Of a DNA stretch of 64,000 nucleotides, positions 44,586 through 52,523 are shown one piece after another (the first letter of the stretch is position 1; each line of letters opens with the position of its first letter). Under the pieces are notes generated by a model. That model was given only the letters and a program-made list of their open reading frames with translations. It was not told where the DNA came from and did no database searches. The position numbers were made by a program, and so were the translations under genes. This stretch comes from Shewanella sairae (lineage in GTDB: Bacteria > Pseudomonadota > Gammaproteobacteria > Enterobacterales > Shewanellaceae). Location of the stretch: positions 1 to 64,000 of the forward strand of contig NZ_JAKILT010000014.1 of the NCBI RefSeq assembly GCF_023283535.1, written 5' to 3'.

Positions 44586-45665
44586 TTAAGCAGTGGCTTG
44601 TTTATTCACCCGCTTGGTTTTTTTCGCAAATATGCGGCGGTAAAAAGTAACCGCGCTAAAGAGTAAAATCATACAGCCAATGACAGATACTGAAGTGATA
44701 AAAATCACATAGCTTAATGACATATTTAACGCATCGTGCAGTGGTCTGACAAAGCTAGCAACTTGGCCTGATAAGGTTCTATCGCTGTGCTTAAGGGCAT
44801 TTTTGATGATGCCTTGCTCAAAACTCATGGTCATGCGGTCAGCTTCACGTAACCACACATCGTTATGGCTATCAAAACGAATGCTGTAATTAAGTTCAGT
44901 AGGCGTTTCGCCTTTCTTCACTCGCGGCTTGCTAATTGCCACTAAGTTTGATTCAGGCCATAGCTCTTGTGCTGTTTGTAGCTGGCTTTGCCAGTTACTG
45001 GCTTGACTCACTGGGTAGCTGATTTCAGCCGCAGGCTGTTTAAGCGCGCCAACCCATAAGCTTTTATAGGTAATTAAAAAGCCGCTAATGCATAAGATGA
45101 ACAATGGTATAGAGATAAATAAACCGAGTTGAATATGGCTCTTCACTAAACTACTTGAACGTGTGTCAGTAGGAATACTTTGCTTTAATCTAAAGCCTTT
45201 ACGCACACGCCACCATAGATAAATACCGACTAATGTGACAGCGCCACCAAGCAGTGATGCCCAAGCATTGATGTACTTACCGCCAAAGTCTTCTAGCAAG
45301 AAGTTACGATGTAACCAAAACACTGTGCGGTAGCCAGGGATGTCGCCAAATGAACTGACAGATAGCTCGTTTAGTTCACTGTCTAATGCAATACTTTTAC
45401 CGCGTGTGGCTGCTTGAATATAAGGCGTGTGCTCAGTTGGAAAACGCACTGTGCTCATTTCAGGATAACGTTCGAATAGTGTTTCGACGGTATGGGCTTT
45501 TTGCTCAATAGACAATGGCGCATATTGCTGGCCTTTATCATCGAGTCGTTTGTACATATCCACGCTACCTAGATATACGCCAGTAGTAAGTACGATAAGC
45601 ATGGTAATACTGATGAAAAATCCCACCCAATTATGGAACCATTTTAAAGCGGCTACTGCGTTCAT
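44586..45665 (-). CDS. PepSY-associated transmembrane protein
   Basis: A 359-residue inner-membrane protein with four hydrophobic segments (about 12-33, 135-155, 185-206, 322-345) and periplasmic loops. The start LKWFHNWVGFFISITMLIVLTTGVYLG, the internal RTVFWLHRNFLLEDFGGKYINAWASLLGGAVTLVGIYLWWR and the later SHIQLGLFISIPLFILCISGFLI fit the PepSY_TM family; conserved His residues could ligate haem and some members reduce ferric siderophores. Single gene, with no receptor gene beside it. Confidence 0.8.
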   Translation of the reverse strand: MNAVAALKWFHNWVGFFISITMLIVLTTGVYLGSVDMYKRLDDKGQQYAPLSIEQKAHTVETLFERYPEMSTVRFPTEHTPYIQAATRGKSIALDSELNELSVSSFGDIPGYRTVFWLHRNFLLEDFGGKYINAWASLLGGAVTLVGIYLWWRVRKGFRLKQSIPTDTRSSSLVKSHIQLGLFISIPLFILCISGFLITYKSLWVGALKQPAAEISYPVSQASNWQSQLQTAQELWPESNLVAISKPRVKKGETPTELNYSIRFDSHNDVWLREADRMTMSFEQGIIKNALKHSDRTLSGQVASFVRPLHDALNMSLSYVIFITSVSVIGCMILLFSAVTFYRRIFAKKTKRVNKQATA

Positions 45666-45667
45666 AT

Positions 45668-45684
45668 TTACATTCTCAATGTAA
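45668..45684 (-). promoter_or_regulatory. Inverted repeat over the ribosome-binding region of the PepSY gene
   Basis: TTACATT-CTC-AATGTAA, perfect 7-base arms, ends three bases before the start codon. It could fold over the translation start or bind a regulator. Confidence 0.4.
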
Positions 45685-45878
45685 GTCTAGGCAAATGTTG
45701 GTCCAAGACAAAAAAGGGATACCTTAAGTTTTATGCTATAAACGTATTGATTTTTATATTGTTTTTAGCGAAAGGAATAAGTTAGATAAAACTTGCGAGA
45801 ATGGTAATCAATCTCACTTTTAACTGCAATTAAAGAAGTGTAAAGACGCGTGATAGGGTTAACAAATTGCTTAAATAG

Positions 45879-45901
45879 CAAGCCCGCTATTCGCGGGCTT
45901 G
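45879..45901 (-). terminator. Intrinsic terminator of the LRR lipoprotein gene
   Basis: Perfect 9-base GC-rich stem CAAGCCCGC / GCGGGCTTG with a 5-base loop, 16 bases past the stop of the lipoprotein gene. Confidence 0.75.
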
Positions 45902-45916
45902 AAAGGTGGGAAGTAT

Positions 45917-47662
45917 TTACTGGGTTAGACATTGGCCCACTTTTTGTGGGTTTAGCTCTGAGGTCGCAATGTACTGACTGCCCATACAAGCTGTGTAATG
46001 ACTGAAAAACTCCCTCAGTTGCTCATTCATCGGTATTGCAGAGCGTTGCTTGATCATGATTAGTGCCTCTTGTAAGCATTGAGACTTAAACGGTTGCATG
46101 CTGATAGCACAAGTTTGGGTATCGCTAAAGCCAAAGCACTGTTGATACTTATCTTGCTCACAAAGATAATATTCACCTCGGGTGATTAACTTTTCGAGCG
46201 TTAATCCTTGCTCAATAACCTTATTTTTTTTGCCCACACTGCTGGGCTTTTCATCCATATTTACCAGCATAAAAGACTTCTTAGCGACAACTGAGTCACG
46301 ATAAAGGATCTCTAATGTCCAGCGACCTGTTACAAGCTCATGAGGCTCACCGAAATACCACATGGCTAAGTTTTTATCATGCTTAAACATGGTGTCGGTC
46401 CAACTTGAGCTAGTAAAGCCCTTGCCACTCTTAGGATCGACAATTTCAGGGTGAGTCATACGCACGGTTATTGGGAACTGACTTTGATTCTTAATAACTG
46501 GATCAATTTGACCTTGAGCATTTTTCGGTAAGCTTACTGAATATCTATAGCCTATGTATTGACCTAAGGTTGGCGTGGCTAATTGGCTGGCAGCCACATT
46601 ATATTGAGTGCCTTTTTGGCTAATTGTACCAGCCTCTATAATGCTCACTCTTGGTGAGATTAAATTGGATAGCGATTGTTGTTCATGAGCAGCTTTATTG
46701 CTGATATCTAACGGTGTACCTTCAATTGAGATAACTTGCGGAAAATGCTCCTCATTGAGGGTTAGCTGCTGTAGTGGGTTATTGAATGCAATTACTTTCT
46801 GTAGCTGAGTATAAGCGGAGATATCTAAGCTGGTAATACGATTACTATTAAGCTCAATTTCTTTTAAAGGAGAGTTCGAGTTTAGCTTAAGCTCATCAAT
46901 TTGATTGTAATCGGCTTTGACTTTGATCAGCTGCGGGTTATGGCTGAGATCGAGCTGCTTTAGTTGGTTATTTCTAACCGAAACGACTCTTAGGTCGGGA
47001 TGATACTCTAAGTTGAGTTCATTCAGTTTATTGCTAGATAAATGGAGATGCTTTAGTTTAGGGTTATGCGATAAGTCAATGGTTTTTAATGTCCCAACAG
47101 GCAAACTCAAGGCCTGTAACTCTAAATTTTTAGACAGATCTATCTCGGTAAGTTGATGATTACTTAAGCCAATATCTCGAAGTTTTGGCTGTGCTGATAA
47201 ATCAATATCGCTCAATGGCAGCTTATAAGCATAAAGGCTTTTTAATTTAGGATTGCTGCTGACATTAATAGAGCTGAGTTTATTTCCTGATAAGTTCAAT
47301 GCAGTAAGGTTAGGGTTATTAGACAGGTCGATATTCGTTAACTGATTATCGGCAAGAATAAGCCTATCGAGTTGTTCAAGTTCGCTGATATCGATATGGG
47401 TTAGCTGGTTATCGAGTAATATCAATGTTTTTAGCCCAGGCATAAAGCGGATTTCATCAACATTACGTATTTGTTGAGTATTACATTGAAGTTCGGTGAT
47501 CTGAGCTAGATTTTTGATTTCAGTTTTTTGTACACATTTTGCGAATTGAGGGTCTGTAAACTCGACTTCACTGACAAGCTTTGGTGCTTGGGTTAATGCA
47601 CAGCCCCCTAAGCCGAATAGGCTTGAGCTAAGTATGGCGATAGTTAACTTGAATGCTCTCAT
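45917..47662 (-). CDS. Leucine-rich-repeat lipoprotein
   Basis: A 581-residue exported protein. Lipobox GLGGC near residue 21. Residues about 65-320 form around twelve leucine-rich repeats of roughly 21 residues (LTEIDLSKNLELQALSLPVG, LNELNLEYHPDLRVVSVRNNQ and so on), a curved protein-binding surface. A beta-rich domain follows (about 335-465, ISQKGTQYNVAASQ to RWTLEILYRD), possibly related to DUF3859 (uncertain). The final 110 residues hold seven cysteines that may pair in the periplasm. LRR proteins are uncommon in this kind of bacterium outside secreted factors; surface or periplasmic binding is likely. Confidence 0.8.
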   Translation of the reverse strand: MRAFKLTIAILSSSLFGLGGCALTQAPKLVSEVEFTDPQFAKCVQKTEIKNLAQITELQCNTQQIRNVDEIRFMPGLKTLILLDNQLTHIDISELEQLDRLILADNQLTNIDLSNNPNLTALNLSGNKLSSINVSSNPKLKSLYAYKLPLSDIDLSAQPKLRDIGLSNHQLTEIDLSKNLELQALSLPVGTLKTIDLSHNPKLKHLHLSSNKLNELNLEYHPDLRVVSVRNNQLKQLDLSHNPQLIKVKADYNQIDELKLNSNSPLKEIELNSNRITSLDISAYTQLQKVIAFNNPLQQLTLNEEHFPQVISIEGTPLDISNKAAHEQQSLSNLISPRVSIIEAGTISQKGTQYNVAASQLATPTLGQYIGYRYSVSLPKNAQGQIDPVIKNQSQFPITVRMTHPEIVDPKSGKGFTSSSWTDTMFKHDKNLAMWYFGEPHELVTGRWTLEILYRDSVVAKKSFMLVNMDEKPSSVGKKNKVIEQGLTLEKLITRGEYYLCEQDKYQQCFGFSDTQTCAISMQPFKSQCLQEALIMIKQRSAIPMNEQLREFFSHYTACMGSQYIATSELNPQKVGQCLTQ

Positions 47663-47809
47663 TGAGTCCTTGTCCTTTGCCTGTTGTTAGTAAGCAACAT
47701 AATTAGTTAGCAATTGGTATAAGGCGGGCAAACTAACATAAAGCTGTAGTTGTGCAGTGCAAGCATCTGAATTACTTGAACTCGATCGAGAAATATCATG
47801 GGATAAAAT

Positions 47810-47837
47810 AAAAATGGAGCCAAAAGGCTCCATTTTT
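47810..47837 (-). terminator. Intrinsic terminator of the SPFH protein gene
   Basis: Perfect 12-base stem AAAAATGGAGCC / GGCTCCATTTTT, loop AAAA. Confidence 0.9.
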
Positions 47838-47857
47838 ATTTTATTGCGAACGATGGA

Positions 47858-48748
47858 TTACTTATTTGCGTCACGAATATCCATAATTGGCATTGCGCCG
47901 TCGCCCATCATGGTTGATGGCAGTCTTCCATCCCATGCTTGTGCTTCAGTTAACTTTACAATTAATGGGTTATTCTTAAGTGCTTTAGCTTTTGCTTCAA
48001 TCGCTTGGGCTTCTGCCTTACCTTTAAGCAAGATTGATTGCGCTTCAGCTTCAGCCACTTTTAAAATACCTTTTGCACGTGCATCAGCGGTATTTACCGC
48101 GCGCAGAGCTTCTAAACGTTGGCGCTCAAGCTTGTGTTCTTCTGCGGCCGCGAGGTTTTTCTCGGTCTGCTTAATTTCAATCGAGTTGATGTACTTTTGC
48201 GGCAGAATGATATTTTCAATTTGGATGTTATCAACAATAACAGGAAAACCTTCCATCTCTTCAGCCAAGCGACGTTCGATACCTTGAATGGCGCTGGCTC
48301 TGTCTTGTATTAACTGCTCAGCTTCAAATTGAGGAATGGTGTCTTTGGTTGCCGAGCGAAAGCGCGGGTCGAGAATTCGTTGCTCGAACTGAGTTAAGCC
48401 GCCATAGCGTTTAAACAGATCAAGTGCAGCTTCTTTATTTACCGTCCAGTTAACTGATACCTCGATGGTTACTGGCATTTGTTCTTTAGTGCTCGATGCC
48501 ATTTTCTCGGCATTCTTACGAGTACGCACTTCGATCATTTCAACGGTTTCAATAAAAGGGATTTTGAAATGTAAGCCAGGATTTTGCTGATCTTTGGCCT
48601 CACCGAAGCGTTTTACCACGCCGACATGGCCTTCAACAACGATAAAGTAAGAGTTAAAGATTGCCACGATAATCAATAAAATTGGCAGAATCTTTAACAA
48701 TGAAAATGATTTTGTAAGTTGAGTAAGTTTTGAGTTTTTTTGCAGCAT
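47858..48748 (-). CDS. SPFH/prohibitin-family membrane protein
   Basis: A 296-residue protein with one N-terminal membrane segment (ILPILLIIVAIFNSYFIVV), an SPFH domain (about 40-190, GHVGVVKRFGEAKDQQNPGLHFKIPFIETVEMIEVRT), and a coiled coil rich in Ala/Glu/Lys (about 200-265). SPFH proteins build membrane microdomain scaffolds and can restrain proteases such as FtsH (HflK/HflC). I chose ATG 48748 with AAAGGA upstream; an upstream start 42 bases earlier is weaker. No NfeD or protease gene is adjacent. Confidence 0.88.
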   Translation of the reverse strand: MLQKNSKLTQLTKSFSLLKILPILLIIVAIFNSYFIVVEGHVGVVKRFGEAKDQQNPGLHFKIPFIETVEMIEVRTRKNAEKMASSTKEQMPVTIEVSVNWTVNKEAALDLFKRYGGLTQFEQRILDPRFRSATKDTIPQFEAEQLIQDRASAIQGIERRLAEEMEGFPVIVDNIQIENIILPQKYINSIEIKQTEKNLAAAEEHKLERQRLEALRAVNTADARAKGILKVAEAEAQSILLKGKAEAQAIEAKAKALKNNPLIVKLTEAQAWDGRLPSTMMGDGAMPIMDIRDANK

Positions 48749-48913
48749 TTTGATATCCTTTCGAAATTTGCGCTGCAAAGATACCAGCAAATGCTAACGG
48801 GTGAAACAATTGTGTTTAATTGGTTGCTATTGTGTTGCTTTGGTTGTTGTTTTAGAAGAGGGGAAGCGGCATCAATCGCGTACAGATGATTTAGATGCCG
48901 TTATTAAGGGGGC

Positions 48914-49159
48914 TTAACCGTTAAAGTGGTTTAATTGCTGGTAAAGCGCATCTTTTAATACTGCTCTGTCATGTTTGAGTTGGTGCATCGCCTCATCATC
49001 AATTGGGGCACCTCTTAGTTCTAAATTGCGGATTTCTTTATCCAGTGCATTGTAATGTTTAGTGTCTTTTGCAAAAGCCTCATCACTTTGACAAAGCTTA
49101 ACAATTATATCTTGGTACTCAGGAAACTCATGAATAAGTGAGTGATCTTCGCCTAACAT
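48914..49159 (-). CDS. YdcH-like protein (DUF465)
   Basis: An 81-residue helical protein. HSLIHEFPEYQDIIVKLCQSDEAF-KHYNALDKEIRNLELRG and the final HDRAVLKDALYQQL follow the DUF465/YdcH pattern, two helices forming a hairpin coiled coil. Function unknown. AGGGGGTG precedes the ATG. Single gene. Confidence 0.85.
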   Translation of the reverse strand: MLGEDHSLIHEFPEYQDIIVKLCQSDEAFAKDTKHYNALDKEIRNLELRGAPIDDEAMHQLKHDRAVLKDALYQQLNHFNG

Positions 49160-49276
49160 ATCACCCCCTAAAATAGTGAATGGACAGTATTGTTGCTTAG
49201 ATAAGTAAAGCCAAACCTTAGGTTAAATACAAGGTTGTGTGGGAGAGAGGACGAGAATGATATTTTACGAGTGAAA

Positions 49277-49298
49277 ATGCCTGCGCTCACGCAGGCAT
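49277..49298 (-). terminator. Intrinsic terminator of the MerR gene
   Basis: Perfect 9-base stem ATGCCTGCG / CGCAGGCAT with loop of four; the minus strand continues TTTTC. Confidence 0.8.
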
Positions 49299-49314
49299 AT
49301 ATGAGGTGCGTATA

Positions 49315-49827
49315 TTATAAAGTACGAATGCGTTTGATTTCTTCCGCATCAATACTCAAAGATTCTAAGAATTTTTGATGTTCTTCCGGCTCAAGTTTTT
49401 CAAATGTTTGATGCCAGCGTACCATTGCAGCTTCATCAAAGCCTGCTTCAATCATGATCTCAACCCAGCGCTGTTTGTTTACCATTTCGTTCTCCAATAA
49501 ATCAGGGGCTTTCAATAAAATGACAATAGCCCGCTGTTGCTGTCTAAGTTTGGCGACCTCTTGCTCAAGCTGATTAAAATGCTCTTTTAACAGCTGAGGT
49601 TGCTCAAGTGCGTTTTCTTCGTTAAGTAAGGTTGCAATACTGGCTACCGATAACCCATACGCACGATACGACACTATTGCGGCTAACTTTTTATCTTCAG
49701 CCTCGCCATAATATCGATAACCATTATCTGCTCGTAACGCCGGTGTGAGCAGCCCCTCTTTCTCATAATAGAGCAGTGTGGTTCGAGAGATGTTGGCGCG
49801 TTTTGCAAGTTGGGTAACGGTATACAT
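49315..49827 (-). CDS. MerR-family transcriptional regulator
   Basis: A 170-residue regulator. The winged-helix DNA-binding domain (1-70, YTVTQLAKRANISRTTLLYYEKEGLLTPALRADNGYRYY) is followed by the dimerisation coiled coil (about 80-108) and a 55-residue helical effector domain. There is no cysteine anywhere, which rules out the metal-thiol and redox members (CueR, ZntR, SoxR); a hydrophobic-ligand or protein-interaction effector is more likely. A MerR-type promoter lies directly upstream, so autoregulation is expected. Confidence 0.9.
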   Translation of the reverse strand: MYTVTQLAKRANISRTTLLYYEKEGLLTPALRADNGYRYYGEAEDKKLAAIVSYRAYGLSVASIATLLNEENALEQPQLLKEHFNQLEQEVAKLRQQQRAIVILLKAPDLLENEMVNKQRWVEIMIEAGFDEAAMVRWHQTFEKLEPEEHQKFLESLSIDAEEIKRIRTL

Positions 49828-49856
49828 ATTTCATCCTAGCTTTGACGACAGCGTGG

Positions 49857-49887
49857 AGTATCAAGCCTATACCTGTAGACAGGTCAA
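49857..49887 (-). promoter_or_regulatory. MerR-type promoter with 19-bp spacer and palindromic operator
   Basis: On the minus strand a -35 box TTGACC (49882-49887) and a -10 box GATACT (49857-49862) are separated by exactly 19 bases, the long spacer that MerR regulators untwist. The palindrome ACCTGT-CT-ACAGGT (49871-49884) lies between them, overlapping the end of the -35 box. The promoter is 30 bases upstream of the MerR start codon. Confidence 0.8.
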
Positions 49888-49904
49888 CAGAATAATGATT
49901 ACGG

Positions 49905-50822
49905 TTAAACTTTGCCTGTGCCAAGATTTTTGCTTTGAGTATTTGATAAACAACCAACCATAACGACAAGTAATCCAATTGCAAAGCTGTTTGAAAGCAA
50001 AATAATTTGGCTTACTTTCGTTGTTGAGCCTATGACTAACGTTGAGATTATCGGTAGCTGTTTGAGGACAAATTGTAGCAAGATAAAGCTTAAAAGCAGC
50101 GCGTAAACAAAGTGACGACCATGCCCAAGTTTAGCCAAGAGAGCAATTGATATAGTAAATAAGATGACATATTTAGGGAGGCTAAACCAAAACATGCTAA
50201 TAAGAACATCAAGTTCATAGGGTAATTGAGTTAGCAGCTCTTTATATTGCTTCATTAAGGTCAGGCTCCAGTCCATATAACTATCAGGAACATAGAACTG
50301 AGTAATGCTAAAAGCGATGACCATGGCACTGAGCATGACAATATTTTGTTGGTAATTGATTTTAGCGGTTAAGTTTTTCCATGAATGTTTAAGGCCAACA
50401 AAGGCCAAAGTCGCGATAATGAGTTCAGTAAGGCTGTTGATAACCCATATTGGCCAATAGCGATAACTGGATTCAATTGACTCGATAAGCGGGTTACATA
50501 GGGTTAGCACTGTCGAAAATAGTGATGACAATGCAAATAACGTTAATACTGAAATCATAAACGGTAGTTGTTTATCTTTAGTGCTAGCAATAGCGCAATA
50601 AGTAGTAAATATCGCGTAAGTGATAATTAAAAATATACAAAACCTTTGGTTTTGATCTTGTAAAAAATGATTACTGGAATAGTCAGTAGGTAGACTGACG
50701 CCAACAATAAAAAGCTGCGCAGGAAAAAACAAAATAAGCAGTACTTTAACTGAAACCGCAACGAGGCTAATAAGCCCGGCGAATAATAAATAGTTAGTTT
50801 TTTTTAAGTGAAGGTAATTCAC
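49905..50822 (-). CDS. Multi-pass membrane protein, unknown
   Basis: A 305-residue protein with seven or eight hydrophobic segments and few charged motifs. Family not recognised. Start GTG 50822 with AAAGGA upstream. A hydrophilic loop near 45-58 (LPTDYSSNHFLQDQNQ) and an amphipathic stretch at about 185-205 (VPDSYMDWSLTLMKQYKELLTQLP) are the only soluble parts. AT content is slightly higher than in neighbouring genes. It ends just before the MerR promoter and may be transcribed into the MerR gene. Confidence 0.7.
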   Translation of the reverse strand: MNYLHLKKTNYLLFAGLISLVAVSVKVLLILFFPAQLFIVGVSLPTDYSSNHFLQDQNQRFCIFLIITYAIFTTYCAIASTKDKQLPFMISVLTLFALSSLFSTVLTLCNPLIESIESSYRYWPIWVINSLTELIIATLAFVGLKHSWKNLTAKINYQQNIVMLSAMVIAFSITQFYVPDSYMDWSLTLMKQYKELLTQLPYELDVLISMFWFSLPKYVILFTISIALLAKLGHGRHFVYALLLSFILLQFVLKQLPIISTLVIGSTTKVSQIILLSNSFAIGLLVVMVGCLSNTQSKNLGTGKV

Positions 50823-51048
50823 TAATATTAATCCTTTAATACGAGTATTGAGAAAGATGAGCTTACCCTATATAGGGCTAAGGGGAAATGAAGCTTAGTA
50901 TTAAAGAATTTAAACATATCAGCCTTTGTTTAGTACTAATGAAATTAGTTAAATTAGATTAATACTTATTTATGTGTACCTCTAAATTAGTATTCGGTAA
51001 TGATCCTTGTCACAGATATTGATGCGAGTTTGTAATCAAAGTGTAATC

Positions 51049-51062
51049 TTGTTCTGGATCAA
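51049..51062 (+). promoter_or_regulatory. FNR-like box before the porin gene
   Basis: TTGTTCTGGATCAA matches the FNR consensus at nine of ten fixed positions. It ends 65 bases before the porin start. The rest of 50823-51127 has no gene. Confidence 0.5.
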
Positions 51063-51127
51063 GTTAATTCATTTGTTTCGGCAATATAACTGCATGTGAA
51101 AATGATGAAACAAAAGGATTACAATAG

Positions 51128-52318
51128 ATGAAAGTTCACGCCCTCACATTAGCTGTATTAGCAAGCTTAGCCTCAACTGCAGTAGCTGCAGAAACCGTGG
51201 ATCCACTCAAAAAAGCTTTTATCGATGACTCTGCTGTCAAAGTGCAATTTCGCCTGCGCTTTGAAGACGTAGATGTTGCGAATGTTGACCAGCAAAACCA
51301 AACAACTTTACGCACGCGCTTAAATTACCAAACTGGCGATATTTATAACTTATACGCTGTGGCTGAGGTTGATGATGTTCTCTCCACAGATAATGAGCCA
51401 CTGATTGCTGACTATAAGTATACCCAAATAAACCAAGGCTATATTGGTTACCGAGCGCCAGCTGAAATCCTTGCACTACTTGGTCGCCAGCGAATCTTAT
51501 TAGATAACCAGCGCTTTGTTGGTGGTGTAGGGTTCCGCCAAAACGAGCAAACTTATGATGCGGTGTCTGTGAAAAACACAGCAATTGCTGGATTAACCGC
51601 TTATTACGCTTACGTGGCAGATGTGAACCGAATTTTCCCTGAGGGTTCAGGTAAAGAAGAGCATGAAAACAAAACTAACTTAGTTAATATCAACTACAAG
51701 GGCTTAGATTTCGCTAAGTTATCTGGTTACGCTTACCTAATTGATAACCGTGATGTAGCCGCTTTCTCTACAGACACTTATGGTATTCGTGCTACGGGTG
51801 ATATCAAGCTCGATGCCTTAAAACTGAGTTATGAAGCTGAGTTTGCGCAGCAGTCAGAAGGTGGAGATAACCCTGTTAGTTACAGTGCCTCTTACTACAA
51901 ATTAGGTGCTGGAATAAACTTTGATGGCTTTGGCGCTAAAGTGGGTTATGAAGTACTTGGGTCCGATGACGGTAAAGCCGGTTTTATTACTCCGCTAGCG
52001 ACTTTACATGCCTTTAACGGTTGGACGGATAAGTTTTTGTTTGGCGGCAAAGGTAACTGGGAAAATGGTTTAGTGGACACACACTTTATTGTTACTGCCA
52101 AACTAGCGGGTTTAAAGTTACTTGCTAAGTACCATACATTTGAATCTGATTATGGTGATATAGATATGGGACAAGAGTGGGGCGTAGCTGCCACTTACCG
52201 ATTTGCTGACTACTATAGCGTTGGTGTTAAGTATGCCAGCTTTAGTGGTGCAGATGCGGGCTATGGTTTCTCAAATGATACAGACAAATTATGGCTAACA
52301 CTGCAGGCTAAATATTAA
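51128..52318 (+). CDS. Outer-membrane porin
   Basis: A 396-residue beta-barrel protein with a clear signal peptide (ALTLAVLASLASTAVAA, cleavage near residue 20). Long alternating strands, loop/turn patterns such as YTQINQGYIGYRAP and RQRILLDNQRFVGGVGFRQNEQTYDAV, and the C-terminal LWLTLQAKY fit the alginate-export/Opr-like porin group of Shewanella and relatives. The substrate is not predictable. The upstream FNR-like box suggests stronger expression under low oxygen. Confidence 0.85.
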   Translation: MKVHALTLAVLASLASTAVAAETVDPLKKAFIDDSAVKVQFRLRFEDVDVANVDQQNQTTLRTRLNYQTGDIYNLYAVAEVDDVLSTDNEPLIADYKYTQINQGYIGYRAPAEILALLGRQRILLDNQRFVGGVGFRQNEQTYDAVSVKNTAIAGLTAYYAYVADVNRIFPEGSGKEEHENKTNLVNINYKGLDFAKLSGYAYLIDNRDVAAFSTDTYGIRATGDIKLDALKLSYEAEFAQQSEGGDNPVSYSASYYKLGAGINFDGFGAKVGYEVLGSDDGKAGFITPLATLHAFNGWTDKFLFGGKGNWENGLVDTHFIVTAKLAGLKLLAKYHTFESDYGDIDMGQEWGVAATYRFADYYSVGVKYASFSGADAGYGFSNDTDKLWLTLQAKY

Positions 52319-52340
52319 AGGTTAGTATTACCGAACGCAT

Positions 52341-52413
52341 AGAGTCCAGTTTGGGACTCTTCTCGCTACTCCCGTTTATAAGCAGGAAACGTCAGTTATT
52401 CCTGCTTTTTTTA
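52341..52413 (+). terminator. Double terminator after the porin gene
   Basis: A first hairpin AGAGTCC / GGACTCT (52341-52360), then a strong one, AAGCAGGAA / TTCCTGCTT with T7 (52380-52413). Confidence 0.85.
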
Positions 52414-52523
52414 TGCAAGCATAAAGCTGATACTTTTTGACATTAACTTGGACGCTTGTTTCTACATTGCTAATGGTGTTGGTTAAATGTGATTGGTGAT
52501 ATTATTCCTGCCAAATTAACGCC

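Noticed and set aside
45765..45989. A 74-residue minus-strand frame after the LRR lipoprotein
   Set aside because: Overlaps the true 3' end of the lipoprotein gene and its terminator; no start signal.
47705..47730. A second copy of the MITE end near the LRR gene promoter (TTGGTATAAG)
   Set aside because: Only a partial match of about nine bases and no partner repeat nearby.
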